DNA of 64,000 bases from Megalobrama amblycephala (taxonomy: Eukaryota > Chordata > Actinopteri > Cypriniformes > Xenocyprididae), in the NCBI RefSeq assembly GCF_018812025.1, contig NC_063049.1, positions 7,894,102 to 7,958,101 of the forward strand. The letters run 5' to 3'. How positions within the stretch are numbered: the first letter of the stretch is position 1; every line of letters starts with the position of its first letter. The translations under genes were made by a program, and so were the position numbers. A model generated the notes under the pieces. That model was not told the DNA's origin and made no database searches. It worked only from the letters and a program-made list of their open reading frames with translations. This document shows positions 11,923-22,731 of the stretch, one piece after another.

Positions 11923-13419
11923 CTGCGGAGAACTCGGCTTGCGGAAGAGAGAAAGGGGGCTAGAAACAGAATAAGGGAGACTTAGACGTGTGTTAGGGTT
12001 TCTGTGGGCGTAGTGAGGATTTATGGGTATAAGAGACATGTGGCTACAGGTGATTTCTTGAAAACTCTTCCCTCATAAACACAGAGCTTCAGTCTTGCTA
12101 TCAACACACACCAGCCTTCAGTCTCAGACATGTGTTATTGATTGACTGAGAGACCGTAGGTACACATTTGTGATAACAGGTTTACAGGGCTGGTTTGGCG
12201 AACTTCTGTGAAAAGAATTTAGGCACATCAGGCTGTACTGAGAGTGAGATATTTTTCATTTTCTCAAGACAATGAGAGGTGCTTCTGCAACATAGACCAG
12301 CAGAGAATAGGGCCAACCCTAATTTAATATACCTGAAAATCCAGCATTGCTGGTCACCAGCATAAAGAATGTTTTGCATGTTGATAATAGCATGGGATGC
12401 TGGTTGTTGTTTCTTTTGCTGGTCCCCAGGACTATACCAGCTCTATCCAGTATAAACCAGCCTGGACCAACATGGAATTCATGCTGGTTTATGCTCAATT
12501 TTTGAGCAGGGCTATTTAACTCTCTGGTACTGTTTGCATGTAAAAAATGACTGATTTTTATTATTATTATTACTTCAATGAAATGATTGTACTATATTTT
12601 AGCTCAAAAATGTTTTTTTTTTTGTAATTAAAATTTTGTATTTTTAGGGGATTTTATTGTACTTAATTATATTTATGCAGTAGTTGTAATCCATTTATTC
12701 ACTTTCTGAGCATGGACCTGAAAATGACATTTTCAGCTTAAACTGTAATAAATCTTGAATGCTTTGGAGCACAGACTTAAGCTTGGTCTTTTTAAAGATG
12801 ACACTTGGCAGATTATTTCTGAAGTGAAAAAAAGTTTAAAAAAGTGAACTTGAAAAAGTTATAAAATTTTACATTTTTTTATTATGAAAAATGCACAAAA
12901 ATACCATTTTCAATTTTTATATGAAATATATATTTTCCAAAAAACATTTTACTGTAAAACTAGAAAAATCAAAGCTATAAATCTAAGCAAGTGGTGTTCC
13001 AAATTTGAGGTTGATATCTTAAAAAATGAGCTTTCAGGAAGAATTTGTTTGTGCGCAGTACCGAAAGTTTCCACTAGATGAAATTCACCTCCCATTAATT
13101 AATTAGTTTGTCCACAAGGTGGCAACACTGGCCAGGGCCATTGTTTCACAGTTGAAAAATAAACCCATGAGACAGACAACCGCAAACTACTGGAGACAAC
13201 AACAGCCTCCCACATTGATGAGTGTTTGCTTTAAAGGAGTACAAAGACATTTTTATTGGTTATAACTTCTGGAGAGAAATAGCACAGACACTGGACAAGG
13301 TTGAAACTTTCTAATGCGCATGTGTCAAGCACCAGTGTTTGCATCAAAACTGAAGCATACTTTGGCCTTTGCAGGAATGAGTGTAACTGAACTGGTAAGA
13401 GATAACTGTGCAAGTGAAC
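11923..13419. other. putative last intron, 3' part
   Basis: Contains a pyrimidine-rich acceptor region just upstream (minus strand) of the terminal exon. At about 12310-12500 lies a repeat rich in CCAGC/GCTGG words (GCTGGTCACCAGCAT, ATGCTGGTTTATGCTCAA), related to 39776-39900. The remainder is AT-rich with no features I can support. Confidence 0.4.
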
Positions 13420-14470
13420 TTCACTCTCTTGGCCTCAAGCACTGCTCTAGAGACTGGAGCTGCAGTCTTTAGGGTCCTTGTTAAGGCCATGACACACCAA
13501 GCTGACAGTCGGCCAATATCGGCTGTCATTGAGTGTCTGTAGGGTGAGCTTTTGCAGTGTGTTCAGTCTCTTTTGTCCACTTTTCACCACTTCTGTCCTG
13601 ATTTATTCGAGGGGAGGGTCTATGGATGGGTAAATGTATGTTTTTTGTCAGATCTTTCGATCTAATGGACAAAATAAGCTTTCGCATTTTACTTATGAAC
13701 ATGCCCAGAGATGGCGGAAAAACATACGGAGAGCAGCAGCTTTTGTTTCTGCTCTGACAGCCGCAAGATCTGCCGAACGCTGTGAGTGTGTGTTAGAAAT
13801 CAGGAATGGTGAGAGAACATTGTGCTTGGTACATTTTTCATCTTCAAACCAAACTTGGGTCTTCAGCCGACAAAGTTTAAATCCCATCTGGCTAGAGCGC
13901 TTCCCATAATGTGTACGCGTTAGGTCAGTAGTCTGAGAGTAGGCGGGCTTTAGTGGCTGTTTGAACACATTTGATCACATGAGCATTTCCACTTCAAAAC
14001 AATCTGGTCGAATGCATTTTTGACTACCTCTGGAAGTGGCTGAAAGTGGATCAAAATGTTTACACCCCATTTACACCTATATTTAGTGTTGTCCACTTGT
14101 GATCCGATCAACCAAAGAAGGCCATGGTAAGCAAGCGCTGCATTGTTATGGTGTATCCACAGTACTTGTTCCGGTTTCCCTTTTTTAATGATGAATATGG
14201 ACTACTGCCACCTGCTGATATGGAGAGTTTTTTCCTCTCATGCAGGTGCAGAATGTAGATTCTAGTTGGCCATTGGCTGTAGTCTTCATAGAATGTTTAA
14301 ACACAACTTTTTTGGCCCAGATGCATGCGAAGTGAGACGACAACACAGTGAGCTTTCGTCTGTGCTAGTTCTTTGGTGTCGGCTTGGTGTATCATCGCCT
14401 TTAGCATACCGGCTATTGGTAGTTTGAGCAGAACTGGTTGTACCTGGTTGGGCAACACTCAATGCCATGT
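13420..14470. repeat. single dispersed tRNA-Gly-like repeat unit, split by a MITE
   Basis: GGCCTCAAGCACTGCTCTAG and GCAGTCTTTAGGGTCCTTG at 13429-13480 match the unit of the tandem array at 59.4-62.1 kb. After the insertion at 13484-14400 the unit continues, degraded, as TTAGCATACC and then GAGCAGAACTGGTTGT (array: GAGTAGAACCGGTTGC). So this unit also exists alone, outside the array. Confidence 0.5.
13484..14400. mobile_element. Harbinger-like MITE, TTA duplication, inside a tRNA-like unit
   Basis: AGGCCATGACACACCAAGC on the left is inverted by GCTTGGTGTATCATCGCCT on the right. TTA flanks both sides (13481-13483, 14401-14403). The body carries TTTACACCTATATTTAGTG and TCCACTTGTGATCCGATCA, common in fish MITEs, and may itself be composite. 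Overlapping ORFs of about 90 codons on both strands at 13634-13968 are not supported as genes. Confidence 0.6.
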
Positions 14471-14544
14471 TCAGAGGATTGCAAAAAGTGTTGTTTATGC
14501 ATCTGCTTAGATGTTGTGTGGTTGATAAGGCAGTACAGGTGATC

Positions 14545-15000
14545 AACCATCCCAGCTAACAGATTTTTGTTATAAGAACGTTCTCTAAATATTCAGCATT
14601 GGTTCTGGGAATGTAAAAAATGTCCAGTTTTCTTGACGTTAGAAGAATGTGTTTTAAAAGGTATGATGTTCCTCAAATGTTCTTTCAACTTAATTTTAAT
14701 CAACAATTTAACATTCTAGAAATGTCAAAGAATGTAAAAATGTCCAGTTTCCTTCATTTTAGTATGATGTTCCTGAAATATTATTTCAATCATTCAAACA
14801 CCTGCTGTGAACAAGCACTGAAAGAAAGATAAATAAGAACAACTTTCTTCAGCCTTGATCTACTGAATAACTAAAAATTTCTCAAGAGGATGGCTATTAC
14901 AGCTTCACTTATTACTTACCAGACTGACTTTATTTCTGTCAGATGTCTTCAGCAGTTCTTATTGAGACTTAACAGAGATGTTGATGTTTGGTTGAAAATG
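14545..15000. repeat. partial GTTCT/AGAAC element
   Basis: CCCAGCTAACAGATTTTTG followed by AAGAACGTTCTCTAAAT matches, in reverse, the right end of the element at 5148-6340. Two related AATGTCCAGTTT-containing segments follow at 14618-14765. No right end is identified. Confidence 0.35.
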
Positions 15001-15062
15001 AAGTCAAGGGTCAAGAGCCCAACTAAAGCAAATGCTGTATATGTCTACGACGTTTACTTTAT

Positions 15063-15517
15063 ATTAAGAACCTTTTAGACCTCAAAATCCATATACAACA
15101 TCAGAAACTCTAGAAACCTACAAGGACAAAAAAGGGTTTTTGATAACATATACATGCAATACATAATTATTTCATCTATTAACAGAGGTGTAGATGTTGA
15201 TGACAAACAAAATGTTTAGTTGAAAAGTTTAGTCACCATAATGGTGATCAGTGTTTACAAAAAGTCAAGGATCAAGAGCCCGACTAAAGCAAACACCGAA
15301 TACGTCTACGTCATTTGCTTTAGTTGGGCTATTGACCCTTGACTTTTGGTAAGCACTGATCACCATCATGGTGACTAAACTTTTCATCTACACCTCTGTT
15401 AATAGATTAAATAGTTATTTATTGCACGTTATGTTATCAAGAACCCGTTTTTGTCTTTGTAGGTTTCTAGAGTTTCTGATGTTGCATATGGTTTTTGAGG
15501 TTTAAAAGGTTCTTAAT
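15063..15517. repeat. near-perfect 455-bp palindromic foldback
   Basis: The arm from ATTAAGAACCTTTTAGACC (15063 on) pairs with the arm ending AGGTTTAAAAGGTTCTTAAT (15517), centre near 15290. Paired words include AACTCTAGAAACCTACAAG with CTTTGTAGGTTTCTAGAGTT and ATTAACAGAGGTGTAGATG with CATCTACACCTCTGTTAAT. The central part (15262-15316) is also repeated directly at 15003-15057. No target duplication was identified. Confidence 0.65.
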
Positions 15518-17660
15518 CTTGTTTGATAGGTTCATCATTTATTTGTTTTCCGGGTTCTTGAAGAACATAATGTTTACCAAAGAACGAGAGGATAAAAAGT
15601 TGGTTGTGCAAATTACAAAGTTCTTTTATTGCATCAATCTGTATTTTAAGAGTTTTTGACTGTTACACAGATGTTTCTTTGCAACCAAGATTTTGTTTAC
15701 AAAATCACCAAATTTAACATTCTGATGCACTTTATTAAATATCCACACGTAAACAACTGAAGAAATTGTTGCTTTTGTTACAAAAGCAGCAATTACAAGA
15801 TACATCTGTCTCAATGAAATCAAGTTTTGTGAATCAGACTCTCCAATAAAAAACAATTTATATGCACAGCCGAGGGAACGAAGCTCTGACAGATGAATAA
15901 AACAAATGACGTTCCGGCGAAGCATCAATTTGACTTGCGGCTGTCGGTGAGCAACCCTGCTCTACCGCACACGGCCGCGGAACTGTTGAACGCTTTTAAT
16001 TATGTGTGTAATAAGATCGGGGTCAACATATTTCATGCCAGGAAAATGATGTGTATTTAATGGCTCCCATATATTACCTTCCCTGTGTAACATCTCTGAC
16101 AGAGTGCCTGTAAGTTTAGCTACCATTAATCAGCATCAGGGTTTGTCTAGTTAGAGAGGAACAGATGAGCGTGCGATGTTCTCCGTGTGGGGCATTCTGG
16201 GAAGGGGTGGGGGGTCTTGATGCAGAGCAGGCTGATAGATAACATTCAGCTCAAGGGTGCCTAATAAAGCATGTTACAGGGCTTAGCAGGGCAGCGTTAC
16301 AGAGTGCAGTTTTTACAGTGTAAGATGTATTGGGTTAATATAGCTACTCACTGGTGCTTACCTGACTAAGTGCCTTTCGTTCGGGAGCAAGGCTGCCTGT
16401 AATCAGTTATGCGGGCGGCCCGGCTTTGCCTAATGAGCTGACTTTCTTGTTGCTGTTGTTCGGCTTTAAAGTGAACATGAATCGCCATTCACAGCCCATT
16501 TTACTTGTGGAATGTGAAGTCTGAGGCCATTTTGAAAGTCTGGGATTCAAAGTATTATTGAAATAATTCAAATAAACTGAATGTTTATTGGTCTTATAAA
16601 AATAAAACAATAAAAAATGTGTTAATTACACAATTATCAGCCCTGTAGAGCCTGATATATAAATAAAAAAAAATCTAATTTTGAAATGGAACAGTTAATG
16701 AAAATTTAGACAAAAATAAAAATAAAAATGTTTTGAGTATCATAAATGATATAGGAGAATATGGCATTCTTACTTGAGGAGGAAAAAATCAGAGGCCCAA
16801 ACTGAGAACAAATATGGAATTTGCAGTTCTGATAGCTTGTAATGTAAGGCCATTAGATCTTCTTTTTTTTTTAACAGATTACTTAAATAAAATGCATATA
16901 AATATCATTTATCACTCTGTATCTCCCAATAATATGTCTTAGTAAGATGATTTTTAATTGTTTAGTTTTATGATCAAAGTGCTGCAGTTTTTATTCTGGG
17001 GGAAAAACATATAATTCAACACAATACAATGATGATTGTGAGATGAACAAATAAATGTAACATGATTTTTCTAAAAAATGATGTATGGATAATCAGGTTG
17101 CTTCAGTCCAGTTCATTTTGAAATATTACTAACAAAATAAAAGTTATTCTTAGGTTTACAAACAAAAATCAGTAAAGATTTCATCGCAAAAATACATGTG
17201 GACACGAGATGAAGGTGGATATTTTACAATTATACTAAAAGGTATTTTAGTTGCTAAAAAAGTATAAACTTTCAATTAGACAACAGAAGGCTTGCAGAAA
17301 ATTTTGTACAAATGTGTAAAAATTTAGAGGCTTCAGAATGTGTCAAATATGAAACAGCAGGCTTTAGTGTTCATTTAAAAAAATACAGATCTGTTTACTC
17401 AAATTATTATGCAAATGAAATCATTTTTTAAATGAAAACAATATTGTTTGTTGGAATTTTCACTATAGTGGCTTTTTTCCTGAATGAAACAGGAAATAAA
17501 AATTACAGAGCAGGACATTTTATCCACTGGGAATTAAATGGATTGTGCAAAGTGTGCGTTACTTGTTGTACATAGCATAAAAAGTCAGACCTGAATGTGA
17601 GTTTGCTGAAATAATGTCTAAATAGATATTTGTCTTGCTTAACCTTATCCAAAGCTCACA
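15518..17660. other. intronic stretch with a GC-balanced island
   Basis: From about 15930 to 16450 the sequence is non-repetitive and balanced, resembling conserved non-coding DNA. A strong donor-like CAG/GTAAGC lies on the minus strand near 16362, but no open acceptor-bounded exon precedes it. From 16500 the sequence is AT-rich with no recognisable repeat ends. Confidence 0.35.
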
Positions 17661-17664
17661 TATC

Positions 17665-18003
17665 ACCCTAAAAAAAAAAAAAAAAAGGTTCTATATTCTG
17701 TTGAACTCTAGGGTTCTTGACTCAATTCTGAAGAACGCTTTATGCCAAAAAAGTTCTATACAAGGAGAAATGTCTTAAATGATTGCATAATAATTTCATG
17801 TTTAATAGGTCATTTCATTTTTTTTTTTCTAGTGATAAAGTATGTTTACGAGCTGCTTAATTCATAAAATGTAATTAAAATTTAAAAAGAATGAATTCAT
17901 TAAAACTACCTCCATAAAACGGGAATCTCTAAAAGGTTCTATATATTAAGCGCCTGATGGAACACTTTAAGATTCTATATAGAATCTTTACTACTAAGAG
18001 TGT
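17665..18003. repeat. AAAGGTTCTATAT-type MITE remnant
   Basis: A poly(A) run followed by AAAGGTTCTATATTCTG, a second AAAAGGTTCTATATATTAAG and the inverted GATTCTATATAGAATCTTTA near 17970 suggest a small DNA element with A-rich ends. Boundaries are uncertain. Confidence 0.35.
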
Positions 18004-20217
18004 AGTTTAGGACATCAACAGAAAAGGAAAGACAAAAAAAAGAGTAGGAATATTTTAATCTCATGTTGACTTTATAGGATTTTGTGTGTGTGTGTGTTTG
18101 GCTGCTTTTGAACGCATTATGTTTGTTAAAAAGCTGAACGCAAATTCTTGAATAGCATAGTTTAAATCCCTTTATATTAATACTTATGACCCTCTTCTGA
18201 CCCGCATCCCACTGTAACGACAATAGGAGGCTCAGGAATTCAACAAGTCGCAGACATCATTACAAACTCCTTTATTCTCTTAAGAAACATTCTCTGGAAC
18301 AAATACAAAGGCAAATATCTGTATCGATGCAAATCCCTCTGGCGTTTGCTGATGTGAGCGGCACTCGGCGGTGTGAGTGGATCCCAGGCGGGGGTGTGGA
18401 GGAACAGACCCCCCCCTACACAGAGCCACACGCGGCCGCATGAAAAGCCACATCAATTTCAGCACAGACAAGCGCCGTCACACAGATTAGGCAGCCACAA
18501 TGCAGTGGGCTCTTATCTCCACCCACAGGAGGAGGGCAGTCTGATCTGCGCAGGATGGAAACATTCTCACCACGTAATGGACAAAATCAATTGTTGCCCT
18601 CCTCAATCAATGCGACCCCCTCGCTCTCTGCTCCCAGAATCCCGCTGTAATTGAAGTTCTCCGTGCTGTGGGATGGTGGCTTGACCGGGGTGGAGGCCGG
18701 TGATATCTGGCCAGGTGCCTACGGCTCGGAACAGCGGGAGCAGGTGGAGTAGAATACGACTCACCTGGATGCTTCTCATATAGACACACCTGGTTAAGCC
18801 AAACACAGTGGAGCATTATGGGTAGAGAGCGTCCAAGGTGATCATTAATAAATATAAAACTGACATGGAACTGGATAAACTTTCCTCCATCCTGTCATTA
18901 TTTTTTTGTTTTTGACCCGGACCTAAACTTTTAAACTTAATTCAATACAATCCATCATAAAAAAAAATTACAATTTTATAAAATCATTACAATTTCAAAA
19001 CAAAAGGTGGAATAATCATAAACATTGTATATAATTATTGTGTGGAAATGATTTGCATATGTTTTTACACATGAACAACTGTCCCCCAGGCATCATTTCC
19101 ATGAAAAAAAAAAAATGTTATTGTAATATTATTTATATACTATTATTGTTTTTTATTAATATTTTAAATGATTTTTATTTTTTAATTTTAGTTGCCTTTT
19201 TTTTGTTTGTCATTTTGGTACTTTTGTCATTTTTATTAGTTTTTCTTTTTTAAAATATTACTATTTAGGGTTCATTTATTTTTAGTTCAGTTATAGTTTT
19301 TATTTATTTACAGTAAGTAATTTTGATTTTTCAAGTTTTTCATATAATATTTTGTAAATAAAAAAAATATTTTAATAGTTTTTTTGTATTTTGTGCAGAA
19401 AACAAATAATATATATTTAAATATTAAAGATGTTTGAACAAACTATTTTTGTATCATTTTGTCAGTTTATGCAAGTGTGATAATATTACTTAATTGTGTT
19501 GATTTATTATTAATACATACAATTCTAGCTTTAAAAATAGAAAAAAAAAAGATATTGGCCATTTTATTCCAAAGATTAAAATATAAAATAAAAATAAAGC
19601 CATAAAATAAAGGTGATCTGAGATGTGGTTGAAATTGTTCGATTAGTGAGAATGTGAAAAATGTGTTTATTTTCTAATTGTTCACAAAGTGCCCATAGTT
19701 GGGAGAGAAAAAAGAAAAAAAAAACACTCAATACAATGAAGTCGTCCTGGAAAGACTGCCACATTACCTCATCCGGAGACTGATTAAATATATTAAAATA
19801 AGAGCAGGATTTCAACTGCGTTATTGGCCTGTGAGAGAGTTTGATTAATTAGCATATTTGCTTTCTCATTTAGAGGCATTGAGAATTCCTCCTAAACATC
19901 ATTTTCCATGCGCCTAAAAATCCGCTGTCACAATGTCTTTTCTCCGTCGAGAATTTCACAGTGCGAGAACAATGAACCCGAAATGTCTAAGTTATAATTA
20001 TACCTAAGATGACAGATGACAGTTAAAAACTTAATTTAGAATAAAAATCTCTTTTGACTGAGTTGTGCGGTGGAGAGAGAGAGAGAGAGAGAGAGGGATC
20101 TCTCCTTTAGAATGGTAATTACTCTGCCATTTATTATTCGATCAGCTCACGCAATTAAACGGGTGTGTGGAGGACACAGCTGATAATAAAGTGAAGGGAA
20201 AGAGAATGCTAATTAAC
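18004..20217. other. intronic stretch with two balanced islands
   Basis: A short (TG)n lies near 18080. The island at 18230-18830 is GC-balanced and unique. On the minus strand it has a perfect CAG/GTGAGT donor near 18764, but no supportable exon. From 18840 to 19820 the DNA is very AT-rich. A second island at 19820-20050 contains GATTAATTAGCATATTTGC. A (GA)n tract lies at 20072-20096. Confidence 0.35.
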
Positions 20218-20360
20218 CTCAGGGATGGCTGCTCCTCGCTCTTCACGTCTGCTGCCATCCTCTCGAGCTCCTCTGTGGGCCGTCTGGTGGTGCCGTGACC
20301 CGGTCGGCCAGGTCCAAACTTCTGCATGGTCATCTCCGCTAGAATCTGCAGACAGAGCTC
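20218..20360 (-). CDS. internal exon of the same unidentified host gene
   Basis: On the minus strand, acceptor TATCCGTCAG is followed by 143 nt of exon and the donor GAG/GTTAAT. The frame is open throughout: 47 codons starting ELCLQILAEM, then FGPGRPGHGTTRRPTEE, ending KSEEQPSL, plus two bases (AG) of a split codon. The terminal exon at 11721-11922 supplies the missing third base, so the splice yields ...PSLRYPGV.... The segment has a short amphipathic helix-like start, a Gly/Pro/Arg-rich loop and an acidic stretch; no named domain is visible. Codons are GC-rich at third positions, unlike the flanking intron. The gene continues to higher coordinates, but I could not place the previous exon. 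Product unknown. Confidence 0.6.
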
Positions 20361-20525
20361 CTGACGGATAGGGGGTATTTATTATTCACAAGCGTTTGTA
20401 TATTCATGATCGCAGTCACGCCCGTGAACCACACTGTGATGTTCCAAGGTCGCGCCGCACACTTGTATCACATTGAGTTATTTGAATTGTATTAATTCCT
20501 CTGGTAAACCATAGGAAAATAAATA

Positions 20526-20966
20526 CACTCGAAAAAATGCTGGGTTAAAAACAACACAAGTTGGGTTGAAAATCCAGCAGTTGGATTGTTTTAACCCAGT
20601 GGTTGGGTTAATTGTTTGCCCAACCTGCTGGGTAGTTTGATTTAACTCAACTATTGTTTAAAAATGACTGTATTGCGTGCTTAAAATGAACCCAAAATAT
20701 GTTGGAAATTAACATTTATTAATATGTTTAATAAATTAACTTTTATTAATAAGTTTTTAATAAATAATAATTAAACAATAAACATGTATTATATTGCTTA
20801 TTAATAAACGTTCACCTTTTGATTATTATTGTTGCCTCTGGTAATTATGTGTCTGATTTTTCCAACCTATTTTGGGTTTATTTTAAGCTATATAGTAATT
20901 TTTAAACAATAGTTGGCTTAAACAAAAAACCCAACCCAACTGCTGGGTTTGTCCATTTTTAGAGCG
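20526..20966. mobile_element. TA-flanked MITE with GGGTTAAAAAC ends (intact copy)
   Basis: The ends are CACTCGAAAAAATGCTGGG and CCATTTTTAGAGCG, flanked by TA at 20524-20525 and 20967-20968. The arms are inverted (AACACAAGTTGGGTTGAAAA and AACCCAACTGCTGGG). Other copies lie at 52141-52711, 53923-54738 and 54812-54965. TA duplication suggests a Tc1/mariner-type source. This copy shows the empty site (GCTGGGTAGTTTGA, 20630-20643) for the insertion in the 53.9-kb copy. Confidence 0.7.
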
Positions 20967-20978
20967 TAGTGTGTGTGT

Positions 20979-20979
20979 A

Positions 20980-21047
<68 letters not shown>
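20979..21047. repeat. (TATC)n followed by (TA)n
   Basis: About nine TATC units run into a TA tract that ends just before the Tc1-like element. The TA tract resumes on the far side at 22647, so the transposon appears to have landed in it. Confidence 0.8.
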
Positions 21048-21053
<6 letters not shown>

Positions 21054-21055
<2 letters not shown>

Positions 21056-22643
21056 GTGGTGGTCAGAATTATTGGCACACTTGGTAAATATGATCAAAGA
21101 TGACTGTAAAAATAAATCTGCATTGTTTATCCTTTTGATCTTTAATTCATAAAATTAGCAAAAATCTAACCTTTCATTGAAGAAAAAGAATTGAAAGTGG
21201 GGGAAAGTCACATTATGAAATAAATGTTTTTCTCCAAAACACGTTGGCCATAATTATTGGCACCCCTAGAATTTTTTATGAGTAAAATATCTCTGAAGTA
21301 TATTCCCATTCATATTTACATTTTTTTTTTAGCACACCAGGGTGACTAGGAGCATGAAATTGTCCAGCCATGACTTCCTGTTCCACGGGAGTATAAACAT
21401 GAGGAAACACAAAGGCCAAATTCCCGTAATCATTCATCACAATGAGTAAAACCAAACAATATAGTTCTGATGTGCAGCAAAAGATTGTTGAGCTTCACAA
21501 AATAGAAAGTGGCTGTAAGAAAATACCTAAAACAATGAAAATCCCCATTTCCACTATCAGGGCAATAATTAAGAAGTTCCAATTAACTACAGATGTTACA
21601 AATCTGCCTGGAAGAGGACGTGTGTCTAAATCGTCCTAATGAGGAGGAGAGTTTGAGTGGCCAAAGACTCTCCAAGGATCACAGTTGGAGAATTGCAGAG
21701 ATTAGTTGAGTCTTAAGTCTCAGAAAAATATCAAACATCACCTACATCCCCACAAGTTGTTCGGGAGGTTTTCAAGAAAAATCCTCTGCTCTCATCCAGA
21801 AACAATCTCCAGCATATTAAGTTGTCAGACATGACTGTATCTTCAAATGGGACCAGCTTCTATGGTCAGATGAAACTAAAAAAAAAAAGAGCTTTTTGGC
21901 AGCAAACCCACCAGATGGGTTTGGCGCACACATGGATAAAAAGTACCCCATGCCCACGGTTAAATATACTGCTGGATCTTTAATGTTGTGGGCCTATTTT
22001 TCTGCTGGAAGCCCTGGACATCTTGTTCAGATACATGGTATCATGAATTCTACCAAATATCAACAGATAAAAAATCAAAACCTGACAGCTTCTGCTAGAA
22101 ATCCAATAATGGGCCGTGGTTGGATCTTTCATCGGGACAATGATCCAAAACAAACATCAAAACCAACACAAAAATGAGTCCTTGAGCACAAAATGAAGCT
22201 TCTGCCATGACCATCCCAGTCCCCTGACCTGAACCCTAAAGAAAATGAGTGGAGTGAACTGAAGAGAAGAAGCACCAACATGGAGCTGGAATCTGAAGGA
22301 TCTGGAGAGATTCTGCATGAAGGAATGATCTCTGATCTCTTGTCAGGTGTTCTCCAAACTCATCAGGCATTATAGAAGAAGAATCAGAGCTGTTATCTTG
22401 GCAAAAGAAGGTTGCAAAAACTATTGAATAAAAGGGTGCCAATAATTGTGGTCAACGTGTTTTGGAGAAAAACATTTATTTCATAATGTGACTTTACCCC
22501 CACTTTCAATTATTTTCCTTCAATGAAAGGTTAGATTTTTGCTAAGTTTATGAATTAAAGATCAAAAGGATAAACAATGCAGATTTATTTTTACAGCCAT
22601 CTTTGATCATATTTACCAAGGGTGCCAATAATTCTGAGCACCA

Positions 22644-22648
<5 letters not shown>
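21054..22648 (+). mobile_element. Tc1-like transposon, non-functional
   Basis: About 1.6 kb with inverted repeats of about 213 bp (21054-21266 and 22434-22648). The repeats share outer GTCAGAATTATTGGCAC and inner CATAATTATTGGCACC motifs at both ends, i.e. the IR/DR layout of many fish Tc1 elements. The right end has lost a few terminal bases compared with CAGTGGTGG on the left. The transposase gene inside is broken. Confidence 0.85.
21442..22430 (+). pseudogene. Tc1-like transposase pseudogene
   Basis: The first open part (21442-21639) starts MSKTKQYSSDVQQKIVELHK and ends in LPGRGRVSKSS: the N-terminal helix-turn-helix region and basic linker of Tc1 transposases. After a stop and frameshifts, 21896-22177 encodes a piece of the DDE domain with HRDNDPKQTSK, where the second catalytic Asp sits. 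Further on, a broken frame still reads SQSPDLNPKENEW, the region of the third acidic residue. An intact Tc1 transposase is about 340 residues; here it is split among frames and cannot be active. The source element would have cut and pasted at TA sites. Confidence 0.8.

Positions 22649-22729
<81 letters not shown>
22649..22729. repeat. (TA)n plus long T run
   Basis: A TA tract of about 50 bases followed by about 29 T residues. The TA part mirrors the one left of the Tc1-like element. Confidence 0.8.
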
Positions 22730-22731
<2 letters not shown>

